Origin: Sphingobacteriales bacterium
GTDB taxonomy: Bacteria; Bacteroidota; Bacteroidia; UKL13-3
Direction of reading: 5' to 3'
NCBI GenBank assembly: GCA_021299635.1
Contig: JAJTFA010000002.1
Span: 185,110 to 249,109 of the forward strand
Length of the DNA: 64,000 nucleotides
In this document: positions 44,517 to 59,500 of the stretch, piece by piece
Layout: every line of letters starts with the position of its first letter
How positions within the stretch are numbered: the first letter of the stretch is position 1
Translations under genes and position numbers: made by a program
The notes under the pieces: model-generated
The model's database searches: none
Told to the model about the DNA's origin: nothing
Seen by the model: the letters and a program-made list of their open reading frames with translations, nothing else

Positions 44517-47500
44517 ATGAAAAACCTCAATCCTGCTCTTAAAGTTGTTGCTCTATTATTATTTTATGCTGCTGTAACGTTGCCCGTTAAAACCTATGCA
44601 GCGCTTGCCGGAGTATACACCATTGATTCGTCTCAGGCGGCTACGTTAACCAATTACCGCGATTTTGTTTCTGCCATCAGTGACATGCGACTTGGCACCC
44701 GTTCTGATGGTGGTACACCAAATGGGGCTGGTGTTACAGGCCCTGTTGTTTTTAATGTTGCTGCCGGCACATGGGTTGGGCAATTGGATATTACCGGAAT
44801 AACCGGTGTAAGTGCAACTAACCAAATAACTTTTGATGGCGGAACAGGCAATGCAGCTACACGCATTATTCAGTTTAACGCTACCTCTTTGGCCACAGCA
44901 TTTACGGTACGTATCAATAATCAGCAGTTTATTAACCTGAGGAATTTAAGCATTGTAGGCACCGGAACCAGCTTTGCCTGGCCGTTACATATTTTCAACA
45001 CCTCAAGCAACGTCAAGGTTAAGAATTGTATTATTCAATTTACATCAGCATTTTCTGCACACACAAGTACCAATTTTGCCGCATTGGTTCTTAATAACAG
45101 CACAGCCAGTCCAACTTCTGCAGGCTCTGCAGCAATTAATGTAGAGATTGACAGTAATCGGATAGTTGGGGGAAATGGTAATTATTTAATAGGCAATGGT
45201 TTAAATACCGGAATATTTTTTAGGCGCAATCAGGTAGACAGCTCTTTTCTTTATGGCGTATTTGCGCAGTCGGTTGGTGCACTTAGCATTAATAATAACA
45301 ATATTAATATGCTCAGTGCAGGTAATTTGAGCTCGGCAGGCATATACCTAAACAGCAACCCTCCAACTACATCCAGTTTTCATCAAATTAATGGCAACAG
45401 TATTATTCAGGCAGGTTTATATGGAATTTATATTTCAAGTACCAATGCACTGGCTACTCCTCGTTGCCAGCTCATTAATAATGCAATAGGAGGTGGCTTC
45501 AGGAATACAGGCAATCCTGCAGGAATTTATTTTACCTCTACATATGGTTGGGATGTGTTTCATAATAGTGTTAATCTGGATAATGTGGCAACAGGGACTC
45601 AGGCTGCTGCTTTTTACTTTAATAATTGTTGTACAACTGGCTCAACATTGCTCGATATTCGAAACAATATTTTTGCAGTAACAGCTGTAGGAAGTTCGGC
45701 ATATACTTTCTATTACTCAAGTATCAGTTCATTCCAATATGTGGTAACAACAACGGCAGCATTAAATTTTAATAATTATTTCAAGGCCGGCATTCAATCA
45801 ACCCAACCTACGGTTTATTATGGCGGAAGCGTACTAACACCTGCAAACCTCATTGGTAATGGGGGTTACAATACCAATTCAATCATTACTGATCCTACGT
45901 TTACCAGCAGGTTCAACCTCAGGCCACTCAATCCTTGCAACAATGGAACGGCTATCGCTGGTATTGCTACTGATCTTGCGGGAGCAACAAGGAACACGCC
46001 TCCTGATATTGGTGCCTATGAAGTTACACCTGTTAACAATGATATAGGAGTTGAGCGCATTACCTCGCCTGCTTTGCCATTTAGTGCCGGTAATCAAAAC
46101 ATAACAGTTGTGCTCAGGAACTACGGGTCAAACACCATCACCAGTGCCAATGTAAGTTATTCAGTTAACGGTGGATTCCCAGTTACACTTCCGTTTACAG
46201 GAAGCATAGCTCCTTGTGGTACAGCGAATTTTACTTTTTCAGGTGGCAGCCAGTTTAACTTTTCCCCTAACACGCCATATCAAATAAAGGTTTATACTGA
46301 TAATCCAAATAATAATGCAGATGCAGTACCCGCAAATGATACTGCAAGCATTCCTTTAATTTATTCAGGTTTATCAGGAAATTATACCATTGACCAATCA
46401 CAGCCTGCAAGCCCAACTAACTTTACCTCGTTTACATCAGCAGCACTTGCCTTGAATAACGGAGGTGTATCAGGTCCGGTTTTCTTTTCAGTTCAAGGCT
46501 CAACACCTTATGTTGAACAAATAAAGTTAGTAAATATATCGGGCACTTCGGCTACCAATACCATTACTTTTGATGGTGGTGCAGGTAATGCCGCAAATAG
46601 AATCATCACTTTTGCCGCAACCTTACAGGCCGAGAGTCATACCATTCGTATTGAGAATACGCCTTGGGTTAATATTAGAAACCTTACTATCCGAGGCACA
46701 GGTGCATCATTTGCCTGGCCAATGCACATATTTGGTAATAACTCATCCAATATCAAGGTAAAAAATTGTATGATTAACTTTACTGGTGGTAATGGTGTTA
46801 CCGGAACTAGCGATAATTTCACAGGTATAGTGTTGAATGGTTCAACCACGAGTCTTTATAGCAATAGTTCTGCCATTAATGTAGAGTTAGATAGCAATAC
46901 CATAGATGGGGGTAATAGCGGGATGTTTATATATACCCAAAACAGCAATAACATCACCATGATTAATAACCGTATTAATAATGCGAATTTGTATGGCATT
47001 TATTTTTACTATACCACGGCCTTTCGTTGTAACAATAATATCATCAATATGAGGCCTACCGGGGCTTCTAACTCAATGGGTATTTATGCAAATTTCCCAG
47101 CTAACTCCGGCACTTATGCAAAAGAAATAATAGGCAATGTTATTACAGATGCCGGTCAGTATGGCTTGAATCTCTATTATCTCCAAGGCACCACCTCTCA
47201 GCGGGCAAGAGTGGTAAATAATATGGTTGGAGGAAATTTCAGAAATACAGACCCTGCCGGTATTTATATGAACCAAAACTGCACGAACGTAGATGTTTGG
47301 TTTAATAGTGTAAATGTAGATAATGTTGCAACAACAGCTCAGGCAGCAGCGTTAAGGATATTATTTAATTGTTCAGGTTTGGATGTACGCAATAATAATT
47401 TGGCTGTTACTAATTCAACGTCAACAGCATTTGCATTATTCTGCGACAATCAGAGCAGTTTCAATCAACTGGATTATAATAATTATTTTAAAGCGGGTAG

Positions 47501-50500
47501 TCCATTGCGCTTAATTGGTATCGGCACCAATATTTATTCGCCTGGAAATATGAGAGGAGCTCTAGGATTTAACAGCAACGCAGTTAGCATTAACCCTTCA
47601 TATATTTCAGCAAAAAATCTGTCAACAAACTTAGTTTGTAATCATGGCATAGCTATTCCCGGAATTTCCAGAGACTTTGAGGATAATATCAGAAATAATC
47701 CACCAGATATAGGCGCAGATGAAAGTATTAATCAGGCAGCATTAGACCTGAGCTTACAACAAATTCTTTCACCGCAGATTCCAATCCCTGTTGGAGCACA
47801 AAATATCAGAGTGGTTGTGCGCAACAATGGAAGTACCCCAGTTACATCTGCGTCAGTAAACTATAGTGTAAATGGCGGGGCGCTCCAGACTGTTAATTGG
47901 GCCGGAACGCTTGCGCCTTGCGACAGTGTTAGTGTTGAGTTTAATGCCACCAGTGGTCCGGGGGCATCAGACCAGCGCTTTACGTTTTTACCAGGCGTAA
48001 GCTATACCATTCTTGCCTTTGTTGCGAATCCAAATGGTTCACCTGATTTACTCACAGCAAATGATTCATTAATAATGGGTCCCCTTTGTGCGGCCTTAGC
48101 AGGTAATTACACCATTGACAGTGCAGCCTCAGTGCAGACTTCAACTACCTTTACCAGTGTGGCTGCAGCAGCCAACGCATTAAGTTGCGGTGGTGTTGCG
48201 GGCCCGGTGAGTTTTGATGTGCTTCAGGGATCATATATCGGCCAGATAGATATTGCGAATGTATCCGGAGTTTCAGCTACCAATACAATAGAGTTTAATG
48301 GCGGAGCAGGTAATGCCGCAACCCGTATTATCAGTTTTGGTGCAACCGCAACCAATTCACTACACACGCTACGTATTAACAATACGCAGTTTGTTACACT
48401 GCGTAATCTTACCATTAGAGGAACAGGTGCAAGCTTTGGTTGGCCACTTCATTTACTTAATAATACGAGCAATACAAGAGTAAAGAACTGTATAATAGAC
48501 TTCACCGGTAATGGTTTAAATGGAACGTCAGATAATTATGTAGGTATTGTGATGAATAACTGGAGTGCGTCTGCTTCTCCAACCAATTCCTCGTCACCTT
48601 CAGTAAACGTTGAAATTGACAGCAATAATATCCGTGGTGCCAACTCATCAGTTTATTTGGTTGGAAACGGTAACAACACCAATATCTTTTTCAGAAATAA
48701 TGCACTGGATAGTGCCAATTTATATGGTTTGTATGCGCAAAGCTTAATTGGTGCGAAGATGAATAATAATGCTGTAAACATGCGTGCAAATGGAAGCACA
48801 GCAAGTTATGGCTTTTTCCTCTCAAGTGTGAGTGGAACAGCAAGTTCATTCCCGGAGCTAAACAGAAATAAGATAATTAACGCAGGGCAATATGGCATCT
48901 ATGTTGCAAGTTCAACAGCAAACGCAGCCAACCGTGCACAAATGATAAATAATGCTATTGGAGGTGGGTTCAGAAATAGCACACCATATGGTATATTCCT
49001 AACATCTAGCAGCAACTGGAATATTTGGTTTAACTCTGTGAATATTGATAATGCTGCAACTGGCACTGCAGGGGCTTTGTTTATTCAGTCAACATCTACA
49101 TTGAATGATGTGAGAAATAACAATCTGGCATTAACTCAGCCTTCAGTAGGTATAAATATGCTGCCACTCAGATCAGCAGCGGGCTGCACGTTTACTGCAC
49201 TTAATTTTAATAACTATTTCAGGCCTTCTACAACCAACCAGCTAATCAATGTTAACGGTATCAATTTTGATACCCTAAATTACAATACATTGGCTGCAGG
49301 TGGTGTAAACTCGATTAGAAACAATCCGCAGTTCGCAGGGTCAAGAGATTTAACTATCAATACCGGTGCTAATAATGGAGTATTTATTCCGTCCGTTACA
49401 ACAGACATAAATAATAGTATTCGCAACAACCCGCCAGATATTGGAGCTTATGAAACAAGTTCAGGCCTAGCGGTTGATTTAGGAATTGTAAACCTCATCT
49501 CCCCTGATACGTTTCTTTCTTCAGGATTAAGAGATGTTTCTGTATTGATTAGAAACTTTGGAACTACACCCATAACATCATTTAATCTAAGGCATACGAT
49601 AAACGGTACTGCTATGCAAGACAGTTTATTTACAGGGTTAAACCTTGCTATAAATGATACATTCCGTGTAACGCTTAGCGGATCCAAAAGGGCAAATTTC
49701 CTAACGGGCATATTAAATACGTTCAGGGTATATATTCATCAGCCTAATGGAGGCACTGACAATAATAATATCAATGATACCATTACTGTTGGTCCTAAAT
49801 TTTCAGCACTCAATGGCAACTATACTATCAATCCTTCCGGCTCAGGTGCTACAAACTTTACAACTTTCCGTGCAGCAACAAACGCACTAGGTTTCGCTGG
49901 GGTTGCTGGTCCTGTTGTATTCACAGTTTCACCAGCAACGTATAATGAGCAGGTAAATATTGGCATAGTTTCAGGAGCATCCGTAACTAATACGGTTACG
50001 TTTAATGGAACAAATGTGGCAACATGTATCATTGATACGGCAGCCAATACTACTACAAATTATCATACAGTCAGACTTACAAACGCTTCATTTGTTACTC
50101 TAAGAAATTTAACCATACGTTCTTCGGGTGCCTCATTTGGTGTTGGTTTACAAATTAGCGGTAACAGTAACTTTAGCCGAATAAAAAATTGTGTAATTGA
50201 AATTTCTGGTGCAGCAGCAAGTAGTACCAGTTCGAATTTTATTGCCGTGCTTATGAGCAATGCAACTAATGTGTCTTCCCCAGGTGTTAGCGGACAACAG
50301 ATTACCGGTTTTGAACTCGATAGTAATATCATTAATAACGGATATTATGGAATTTATACTTATGGTAATACGGGTACTCCTTATGCAAATGACAATAGAA
50401 TCAGGTTTAATCAGATATTAAATGCGTTCTATTATGGCGTATATACCGCCTATTATGAAGCACTGAATTTCAGCAATAACACAGTAAATATGCGTACTCC

Positions 50501-53500
50501 CGGTACAGTGAATGCATATGGGTTCTATATGCAAAGTGCGCAAAATACGCTGGAACGCATTCACCGCATAAATGCCAACAGATTTTTTAATAGCGGCAAT
50601 TATGGTATTTATATCACAAGCAGTGGGTCAGGAACAACCGGCAGAAATCAACTGAACAATAATATGGTTGCAGGTGGATTCCGCACGCCAAATTCGTATG
50701 GTATTTATTTAACTTCCGTTACCAATTTCGATGTACTTCATAACTCAGTAAATATTGATATTTCTACCAACAACATACAATATGCTTCACTATACCTGAG
50801 TAGCGGAACGAATATCGATATCCGTAACAATATTTTTGCCCATTCAGGCGCTACCGGAAGTGTAGGTATTCCTGTTTATGTTGCCAATCTGCCAGGAGGT
50901 TTGTTCAGGCTTGATTTTAATAACTACTTTAAGACATCTACCACCAATACTAATCTTGTGTATCTGGCAGGCCCTACTTATACAAATTCAAATTATAAGG
51001 GTGCTCTGGGTTATAATATGAACTCAATTAATGTAAATCCGCAGTTTGTATCATCAACTGATTTACGCATAGGAAATGGTTGTAATAATGGATTTAACAC
51101 GGGATTAGTAAGTACAGATATTGATGGGGATCTTAGAAATAACCCGCCTGATATTGGTTGTGATGAATATGTGGGTCTTAATAATGACATAGGTGTAGTT
51201 TCTGTTGCACCATTTGGTGCAGGCGCACAAAATGTGCGTGTGGTTATCAGAAATTTTGGAGGCAATACGGTTACTTCTGCTTTAGTTGGCTATTCGGTTA
51301 ATGGCGGACTTGCAAGGGTTGTTACTTTTTCTGGCTCACTCGCACCATGCGATACGGCATCGGTTATATTCAGTGGAGCCAATCAATTTACTTTCAATTT
51401 TGGCGTAAGCTATACGATAGCTGCTTATACATCAGCTCCAAACGGATTGATAGACAGCCGCCAATCAAACGATACCACTATACTTGGTCCAACCTGCGTT
51501 TTCCTTAATGGTATATATACCATTAATCCGGCAGGAAGTGGATCAAATAATTTCACATCATTCACCTCAGCTGTTGCTGCTTTGAATTGCGGAGGTGTAT
51601 CTTCTCCTATTGTGTTCAACGTAGCCTCAGGAACATATAATGAGCAATTATCCCTGCTACCAACCATTGTAGGAAGCCCTGCCAATAGCATTACATTCCA
51701 GTCGGCAAGCGGAAATCCTACAGCTGTTACATTAACATTTAACGCAACCTCTACAAGTAATAATTATACGGTAAATCTTGCAGGTGCTTCCAATATCAGG
51801 TTCAGGAATATGACTATCTCTGCCACCAATGCCTCTTTTGGAACAGCACTTCTCATTAACAATAATGCATCGAATGATTCTTTCTTTAATGTGGTATTTA
51901 ATAGTCCGATTACAACTTCAAATAGTACCAATTTGGCAGTAATCAATTGTCCTACTCCAACCATATCTAATTTTATTTCATTTGATACGTGCCGAATCAA
52001 TAATGGAGCGTATGGTTCATTTTTCTCTTCTTCAGGAAGCACCACATTAGGCCAGAGTTCCCAAACACCAACATTTAATAATTGTGATTTCATCAATCAA
52101 TATGCTTATGGCATATACAATTCAAATATTGAAGGAGTGCAAATTACCAAAAACAGAATCACCACCAATTCAACACTCACTTCATATAATGCAATTTATA
52201 ATTATTGGATTACCATTCAGGCAGACATTAGCAGACCTTTAATTACACAAAACTTTATTTCAGGAGGCCTTGGCGGTTTTGGTATATATAATAATTATCT
52301 GGGTGTAAATTCATCTATTACTGCAGCGAGGAGGCCTCTTATAGCAAATAATATGGTTACGATAGGAGTAGGTGCAAATGCCACATATGGTATTTACGAT
52401 GCAAACAGCAATTGGGCGGACTACTTCCATAATTCGGTTAATATTGGATGTAATCAAACGGCCAATACTTCTGCAGCAGGTTGCTTTGTTTCTACATCAT
52501 ATGGCAACTCTGCCATCTTAAATAATGTTTTTGCTGCTTTTAATGGGGCACCTGCTTTTAGAATGGATAATAATACTTTTTATCCAACCTGTAACTTTAA
52601 TAATTTCTATACCAACGGTCCAAATCTGGCATTTTTCTCTTCAGCACCTTACTCATCTATGTCAGCATGGAGAGTAGCCTCATCACGTGATGCCAATTCG
52701 GTTAATCTTCCACCTAACTTTATTTCACAAACTGACTTACGCCTTACATCAGGCTGTATTAATGGAACGCCAATAGCAGGTCTTAATACAGATATTGATG
52801 GGAAGACAAGAGCAAATCCACCTGATATGGGTGCTGCTGAGTTCACCGGTTCTATATTAAATGATATTGGATTATCAATGCTTCAGTCTCCAGTTATACC
52901 ATTCTCACCGGGTTTACAGGATATAAGAGTGGTAATTAATAACTATGGCTCCAATGCAGTGGCATCAGCAACAGTGAAGTATCGGGTAAACGGTGGAGCA
53001 CCTGTTTCTGCATCTTTCAGTGGTGCGCTTTTAGCATGTGATACTTCAGGCGTATTATTTACCGGTGCCAACAGGGTTAATTTTGTATTAGGCACAAGTT
53101 ATTTGTTGCAGGTATGGACAGAGCAACCCAATGGTTTATCTGATAATAACCGCACAAATGATACCATCACGGTTACAATTTGTCCTTCACTAAATGGCGC
53201 TTATACCATTAACCCGGCAGGAAGTGGACCAACTAATTTTACTTCATTTACTGCAGCAGCTGCAGCACTTAATTGTGGCGGTGTAAACGGACCGGTAAAC
53301 ATTACAGTAGCGCCCGGGGTATATAATGAGCAATTTACGCTTAGTGGCGTTCAAGGTCTCTCGTCTGTTAACAGACTTGCCATTAACGGGGTTAGTGCAG
53401 CAAGCAGAACCATTACATTCAATCCAACTGTAAATACACTGGGGCACACAGTGAGGATACAAAATTCACCATTTGTTGCTATAAGAAACCTAACAATTCT

Positions 53501-56500
53501 TTCTTCAGGAACCAACTTCGGAGCACCTGTTCATATACTTGGTTCAAGCAGCAATACTTCTGTTAAAAATTGTATAATTAGTTTTACAGGTAGTGCAGCA
53601 AGTAGCAATTCTTCTGCATTTAACGGAGTAATCATTAATAATACTGCAGATGTTACTAATCCAACCGGCAGCGGTTCCATGGGTTCTGGCATTGAGATTG
53701 ACAGCAATAACATCAGATTTGGTTTCTACGGTATTTGTGTCAGTGGACAAACCAATACCCCATATTTAAACTCCATCTTCCTTCGTAACAATAATATTGA
53801 TAGCGCATTTTCGGCAGGTATTTATACATACTATACCGAGGCATTTAAAATATTGAATAATACCATTCGAATGCGCATCAGCGGCACCAATAACTCGTTT
53901 GGTATGAGCCTTAACTTTGGATTCTCATCAAACAGCGCCTTGTTTCATGAAATTATAGGGAACAGCATTTACAATGCAGGCCAATATGGTATTTATAACT
54001 ATTATAATAATAATCCATCTTCAGCAAGGGGACGTTTTTATAATAATGTGATTGGTGGCGGTTTCAGGTCCACCAATGCTTGTGGTGTATACTGGCAGTA
54101 TGCTGATTTCTGGGATATTTACCATAATAGTATCATTCTGGGTATTAATACAGCTTCAGCTCAGAATGCGGCAATATTCCTGGATCACTTTAGTACCTTT
54201 AATCTTGATATCAGAAACAATCATTTTGTATATGCAGCAACAGGAGGGGCAGGCCTACCTCTTTACACCAACAGTGCAATTAGTACAATTAATTATAACA
54301 ATTACTTTAACCAGTCTAGCGCCAACCTTTTATTCAGGGCGGGTATCACCTATACAGCATCAACTTATCAGACCGCAGCAGGTGGTGGGCTCAATGCTCT
54401 CAACGTGAATCCTTCATTTGCCTCTAATTTCAACCTTCGTAACGGTGGTTGTATTAAAGGCATAGCTATTCCCGCAGTAACTACAGACAACGAAGGAGTA
54501 ATTAGAAATTCGCCACCGGATATTGGTGCCTATGAAGCAAGAAATAATGATGCAGGAGTGGTTGCTGTTCTTTCCCCAATTCCTCCTATATCGCCAGGGC
54601 TTCAGAATGTAAATGTGCAGATTAAAAACTTTGGTGCTAACGTAATTAATACCATAAGTGTATCTTACTCCGTTAATGGAAGTGCTCCTGTTACACAGAA
54701 CTTAACTGCACTTAATTTACAGCCTTGTAGCACGGCAACTGTCGTGTTTAGCGGGGCGCAACAATTTAATTTTACGGCAGGCAGCTCTAATATTATAGCC
54801 TATAGTGCGCAGCCAAATGGTGCAGCAGATGTAAACAGAAATAATGATACAATCAATATTAACCTATGTGGGCCACTTAATGGTTCTTACACCATTAATC
54901 CATCTGGATCGGGAGCGTCTAATTTCACATCATTTAATGCTGCTATTGCAGCCATGCAGTGCGCAGGAATAACCGGTCCGGTTGTGTTTGATGTTGCTGC
55001 GGCAACATATAATGAGCAGGTAGATATTCCTGCCATCAGCGGAGCTAGCCCAACTAACACTATTACCTTTGATGGTGGTAATGGTAATGTGGCATCACGC
55101 ATACTTACTTTTGCTGCCAGTATTAATAACCTACGCCATACAGTACGTTTTAACAACTGTCAGTTTGTTACCATACGAAATTTAACAATACAAACAACAG
55201 GTCCTGGCTTGGGATGGGGTGTTCATTATTTTGGTAATGCACATAATAACAGAATAGCTAACTGTCGTATTGATATTGCAGGAGTAAATGCCCCAACCAG
55301 CACAAGTAATGCATTTATCGGGATTGTAGGAAGCAACTCAGCAACAAGTGAGAATAGTACGGTTCAAATTAATAACGCTGTTATTGATTCGAGCGTTATA
55401 TCCAATGGCTATTATTCAATCATTTTCAGAGGAAGTTCTGCAGCCACATCAACCGGACTTACCATACGTGCTAATGCATTAAATGGCTCGTATTTTTATG
55501 GTGTTTATAATGAGTATCATGACAGTATAGCAATTATAAATAATACCATAACAGGTAGAGTTATATCGCCACTCAATACCAATGCTTATGGCATATACAT
55601 TGCCAACATGAATTCCTCAAACGGCCGGATACTAAACATTAGTGGTAATGCGATATTTGATATTAGCGCCTATGGCATTAGCATCAATAGTTCTTCAAAT
55701 AGTGCAGCACGCAACAGGTTATGGAATAACATGATAGGCGGAGGGTTTAGTTCGCCAAATGCAACCGGCATCTCGTTTAGCAGTTCAAACAACTGGGATA
55801 TATTTCACAATACCGTTAATCTGGATTTTTCAACATCCAATCAATCTTCCTCGGCATTGTACATCGCTTTCGGTAGTAATATGAGCACAAGAAATAATAT
55901 TCTTGCTTATACAGCATCATCTGGAGCGGGATTACCATATTATGGCCTGGTTACCTCATCATATGGAGTATCAAGTGCATTCAACTATAACATGTTTTTC
56001 AAACAGGGAATTAATGCAACTGCTCCACTTATTTATCATGGTGGAACATACACATCAACCAATTTTGTTGGAGGAAATGGCTCTAACTTTAATTCAATAC
56101 TTAATGCACCGGTATTCTTCGGCAACAGAAATCTTCGCGTATATGATGGTTGTTATAATGGTGATAGTCTAGGAGTAACCACTGATATTGATGGAAATAT
56201 ACGTGCCAACTTTGGTGATATGGGGGCAGATGAAGTCCCTTCTGGCATCAATGATATTGGCGTAAAAGCCTTATTAAATCCAGCAATACCACTTACCTCA
56301 GGACTTCAGGATATAAGGGTGATTATTAAAAACTATGGGAATAATCTAATAACAGGTGGCACTGTTAAATACAGCATTAATAATGGTGCGCCTGTTTCAT
56401 TAGTATTTACTGATACTCTTACACCTTGTGATACAGCAATAATTAGGTTCACAGGTTCCAATCAGTTTAATTTTATTGGTGGTAACATATATACCATTCG

Positions 56501-59500
56501 CGTATATACAGAATCACCAAATGGTAATCCTGATACATATAATCAGAATGATACCTTTAGTACTGGAACTTTGTGTACAGCTATTTCAGGCGTGTATACC
56601 ATTAATCCTGCAGGATCAGGCTCAACTAATTTTACCACTTTTGATGCGGCTATCAGTGCTTTGCAGTGTTCAGGGGTTAGCGGACCGGTTACTTTTAACG
56701 TAGCAGCAGGAACATATAATACACAGGTTGTAATACCTGTTATCGCAGGAGCATCCGTTGCAAATACCATTACATTTAATGGTGCAGGCAGAAATAATAC
56801 AACGGTAACTTTTGCTGCAACTTCTAATGCAGCATCACACACCATCCGTTTGCTAAATACAGGGTTCATCAATCTTCAGAATATGACAATTGCCGGAACA
56901 GGCAATAGCAATGCTTGGCCATTACATATCATGAACTCGTCTAACATAAAGGTAAAAAACTGCCGTATAGAAATAACGGGTAATGGCGCTGCTGGAACAA
57001 ACAATGCATTTGTTCCGGTGATGGTAAACGGTTCAACCACATCAGCAACGACTCAAACACTTACCGATAGCGTTGAGATCGACTCAAACATCATTAACGG
57101 TGGCTTTGCGAGTGTTTGGGTTTACAACAACAATGGTGCTAATAATCGAATTAGATGGAACACATTAAATAATCCATTCTATTATGGGGTTTATGGTTTT
57201 ATTATAACCGAGTTAAAGGTGATTGGCAATACCATTAACATGCTGCCAACAGGAAATATTAACAGCACTGGTGTTTACATGCAAAGCTGTAATGCTTCAA
57301 CAGGGCAAGTGCATGAAATTTCAGGCAACCAAATTTTTGACATGGGTCAGTATGGAATTTACTGTGGGTTCTCATATGGCATATTTGGCACACCATCACG
57401 CATATCGAATAATATGATTACCGGTTTCCGAAATACAAGTGCACATTATGGAATTTTTGCTGAGTATTGCGGTAGTTGGGGTATCTGGTTTAATTCCATT
57501 CTTTCGGATACCATAAGCACAAATCCAAATGGAGTGCTGCACATTACCAATTCAAATCAGATGGATGTTCGTAACAATATTCTTGCTGTAAGTTCATCAG
57601 CATCTGCACAAATTCCATTTTATGCTGCAACTGCGGGAAATATTTCTGTACTTAATTTTAATAATTACTTTAAACCCGGCAATTCCAACCCGCTCATATT
57701 TGCTGGTGTGAATTACAGCAGCAGCAATTTTATCGGAGGCGGAGGGTTAAACCAGAATTCTATAAGCCGTGATCCTTTCTTTACGTCAAGAAGAGACTTG
57801 CATATAAATAACACCTGTAACAATGGTGTGCAGGTTGCAGTTGTTACAAATGATATTGATGGTCAAGTTCGCCTAAACCCTCCTGATATGGGAGCAGATG
57901 AGTTGACGGGAGGTATTTCAAACAATGCGGGTGTGAGTGTTATGCTTTCACCTACTATACCTCTTAATTCAGGTTTGCAGAATATTTCACTCATTGTATC
58001 TAACTTAGGTAATAACATGATTGCCGGAGTAAATGTGCACTACTCTGTAAATAATGCAGCTCCGGTTAGCTTGTTTATACCGGATACCATTTTGCCATGC
58101 GATACCCAGCTGGTGGTATTCTCAGGAGCAAACCAATATAATTTTGCTCCGGGAATTTCATATACAATAAAAGCGTATACTTCTTTGCCAAATGGCGTTG
58201 CAGATAATAATAATCTGGATGATACTTTAACAGTAGGGCCTATCTGTCCTGCCATGAGTGGTAACTATACAATTGATCCTGCAGGCAGCGGACCAAATAA
58301 CTTTATCACCTTTGGGGCAGCCGCTGCTGCAATGCAATGTGCGGGTATCAGTGATGATGTTTATTTTACAGTTGCAAACGGCACCTACAATGAGCAGGTA
58401 AATATTGGTGCAGTTACAGGTGTTAATGATACCACCAGAGTTTGGTTTACAGGAAACTCCCAAAGCGGCACTATATTAACATTTGGTCCGACCACAGCCA
58501 ATGCCGCTCATACTTTGCGTATCAATAATTCACCTTATGTTTCTTTCCGAAATATGACCATTCAAAGCACCGGAGCAATAGTTGGTGTGCCGGTACATAT
58601 CTTAGGTTCTTCGCACGAAGCACGCATTAAGAATTGTAATATCCGGATTACGGGCAGCGGAGCTACTTCAGGTAATACCGGATATATAGGTGTTTTAATC
58701 AATGGCGGAACGGATGTAAACAACCCGCTTAGTGGAACAGCCACTACCTTTATTAATAATGTGGAAATTGATAGTAACCGCATTACGGCTGGTTATTATT
58801 CTATTCTAATAAATGGCAGAACCAGCACCCCTTACGCAAATAATATCCGCATCAGAAGAAATAATATTGACAGTGCTTTTTATTATGGGGTGTATGTAAA
58901 TTATATAGACGCGATTAAGTTTATAAATAATAACCTGAATATGCGCGTTAACGGAAATGCAAATAGCCAGGGATTGTATTTAAATAATTTATATACAACG
59001 GGTACCAATTTTCATGAGATATCAAACAACCGTATACACGGAGCAGGTCAAAACGGTATTTATAGTTGGTTTTGCAGCAATACTTCAACCGCACGAGGCA
59101 AGATGATTAATAACATGATTGGCGGAAGTTTTAGAACAAGCAATGCAATGGCTGTAAACTGGAACTACTCTGATTTCTGGGATATTTGGAATAATACCAT
59201 GCAAACAGATATTGCCACATCATCTGCCCAGAGTGCTGTTATGTATATAAACGGATTTACCAATCAAAACAATCTTGATATCAGAAACAATGTGTTCTAT
59301 TATGCAGCTGCAAGCGGAACCGGCCTTCCTTTTTATGTAAACGGGCCTACCTCGTTCACGGCTTTCAACTTTAATAATTTCTACAAAGCCGGTACAGCCC
59401 CTGTTAACTTAATTTTTATAAACGGAACAACTTATACCAGCGCAAATTATCAGGGTGGTGGAGGCTTTAATGCCAGCTCTGTATCATCAGCAAATAATTA

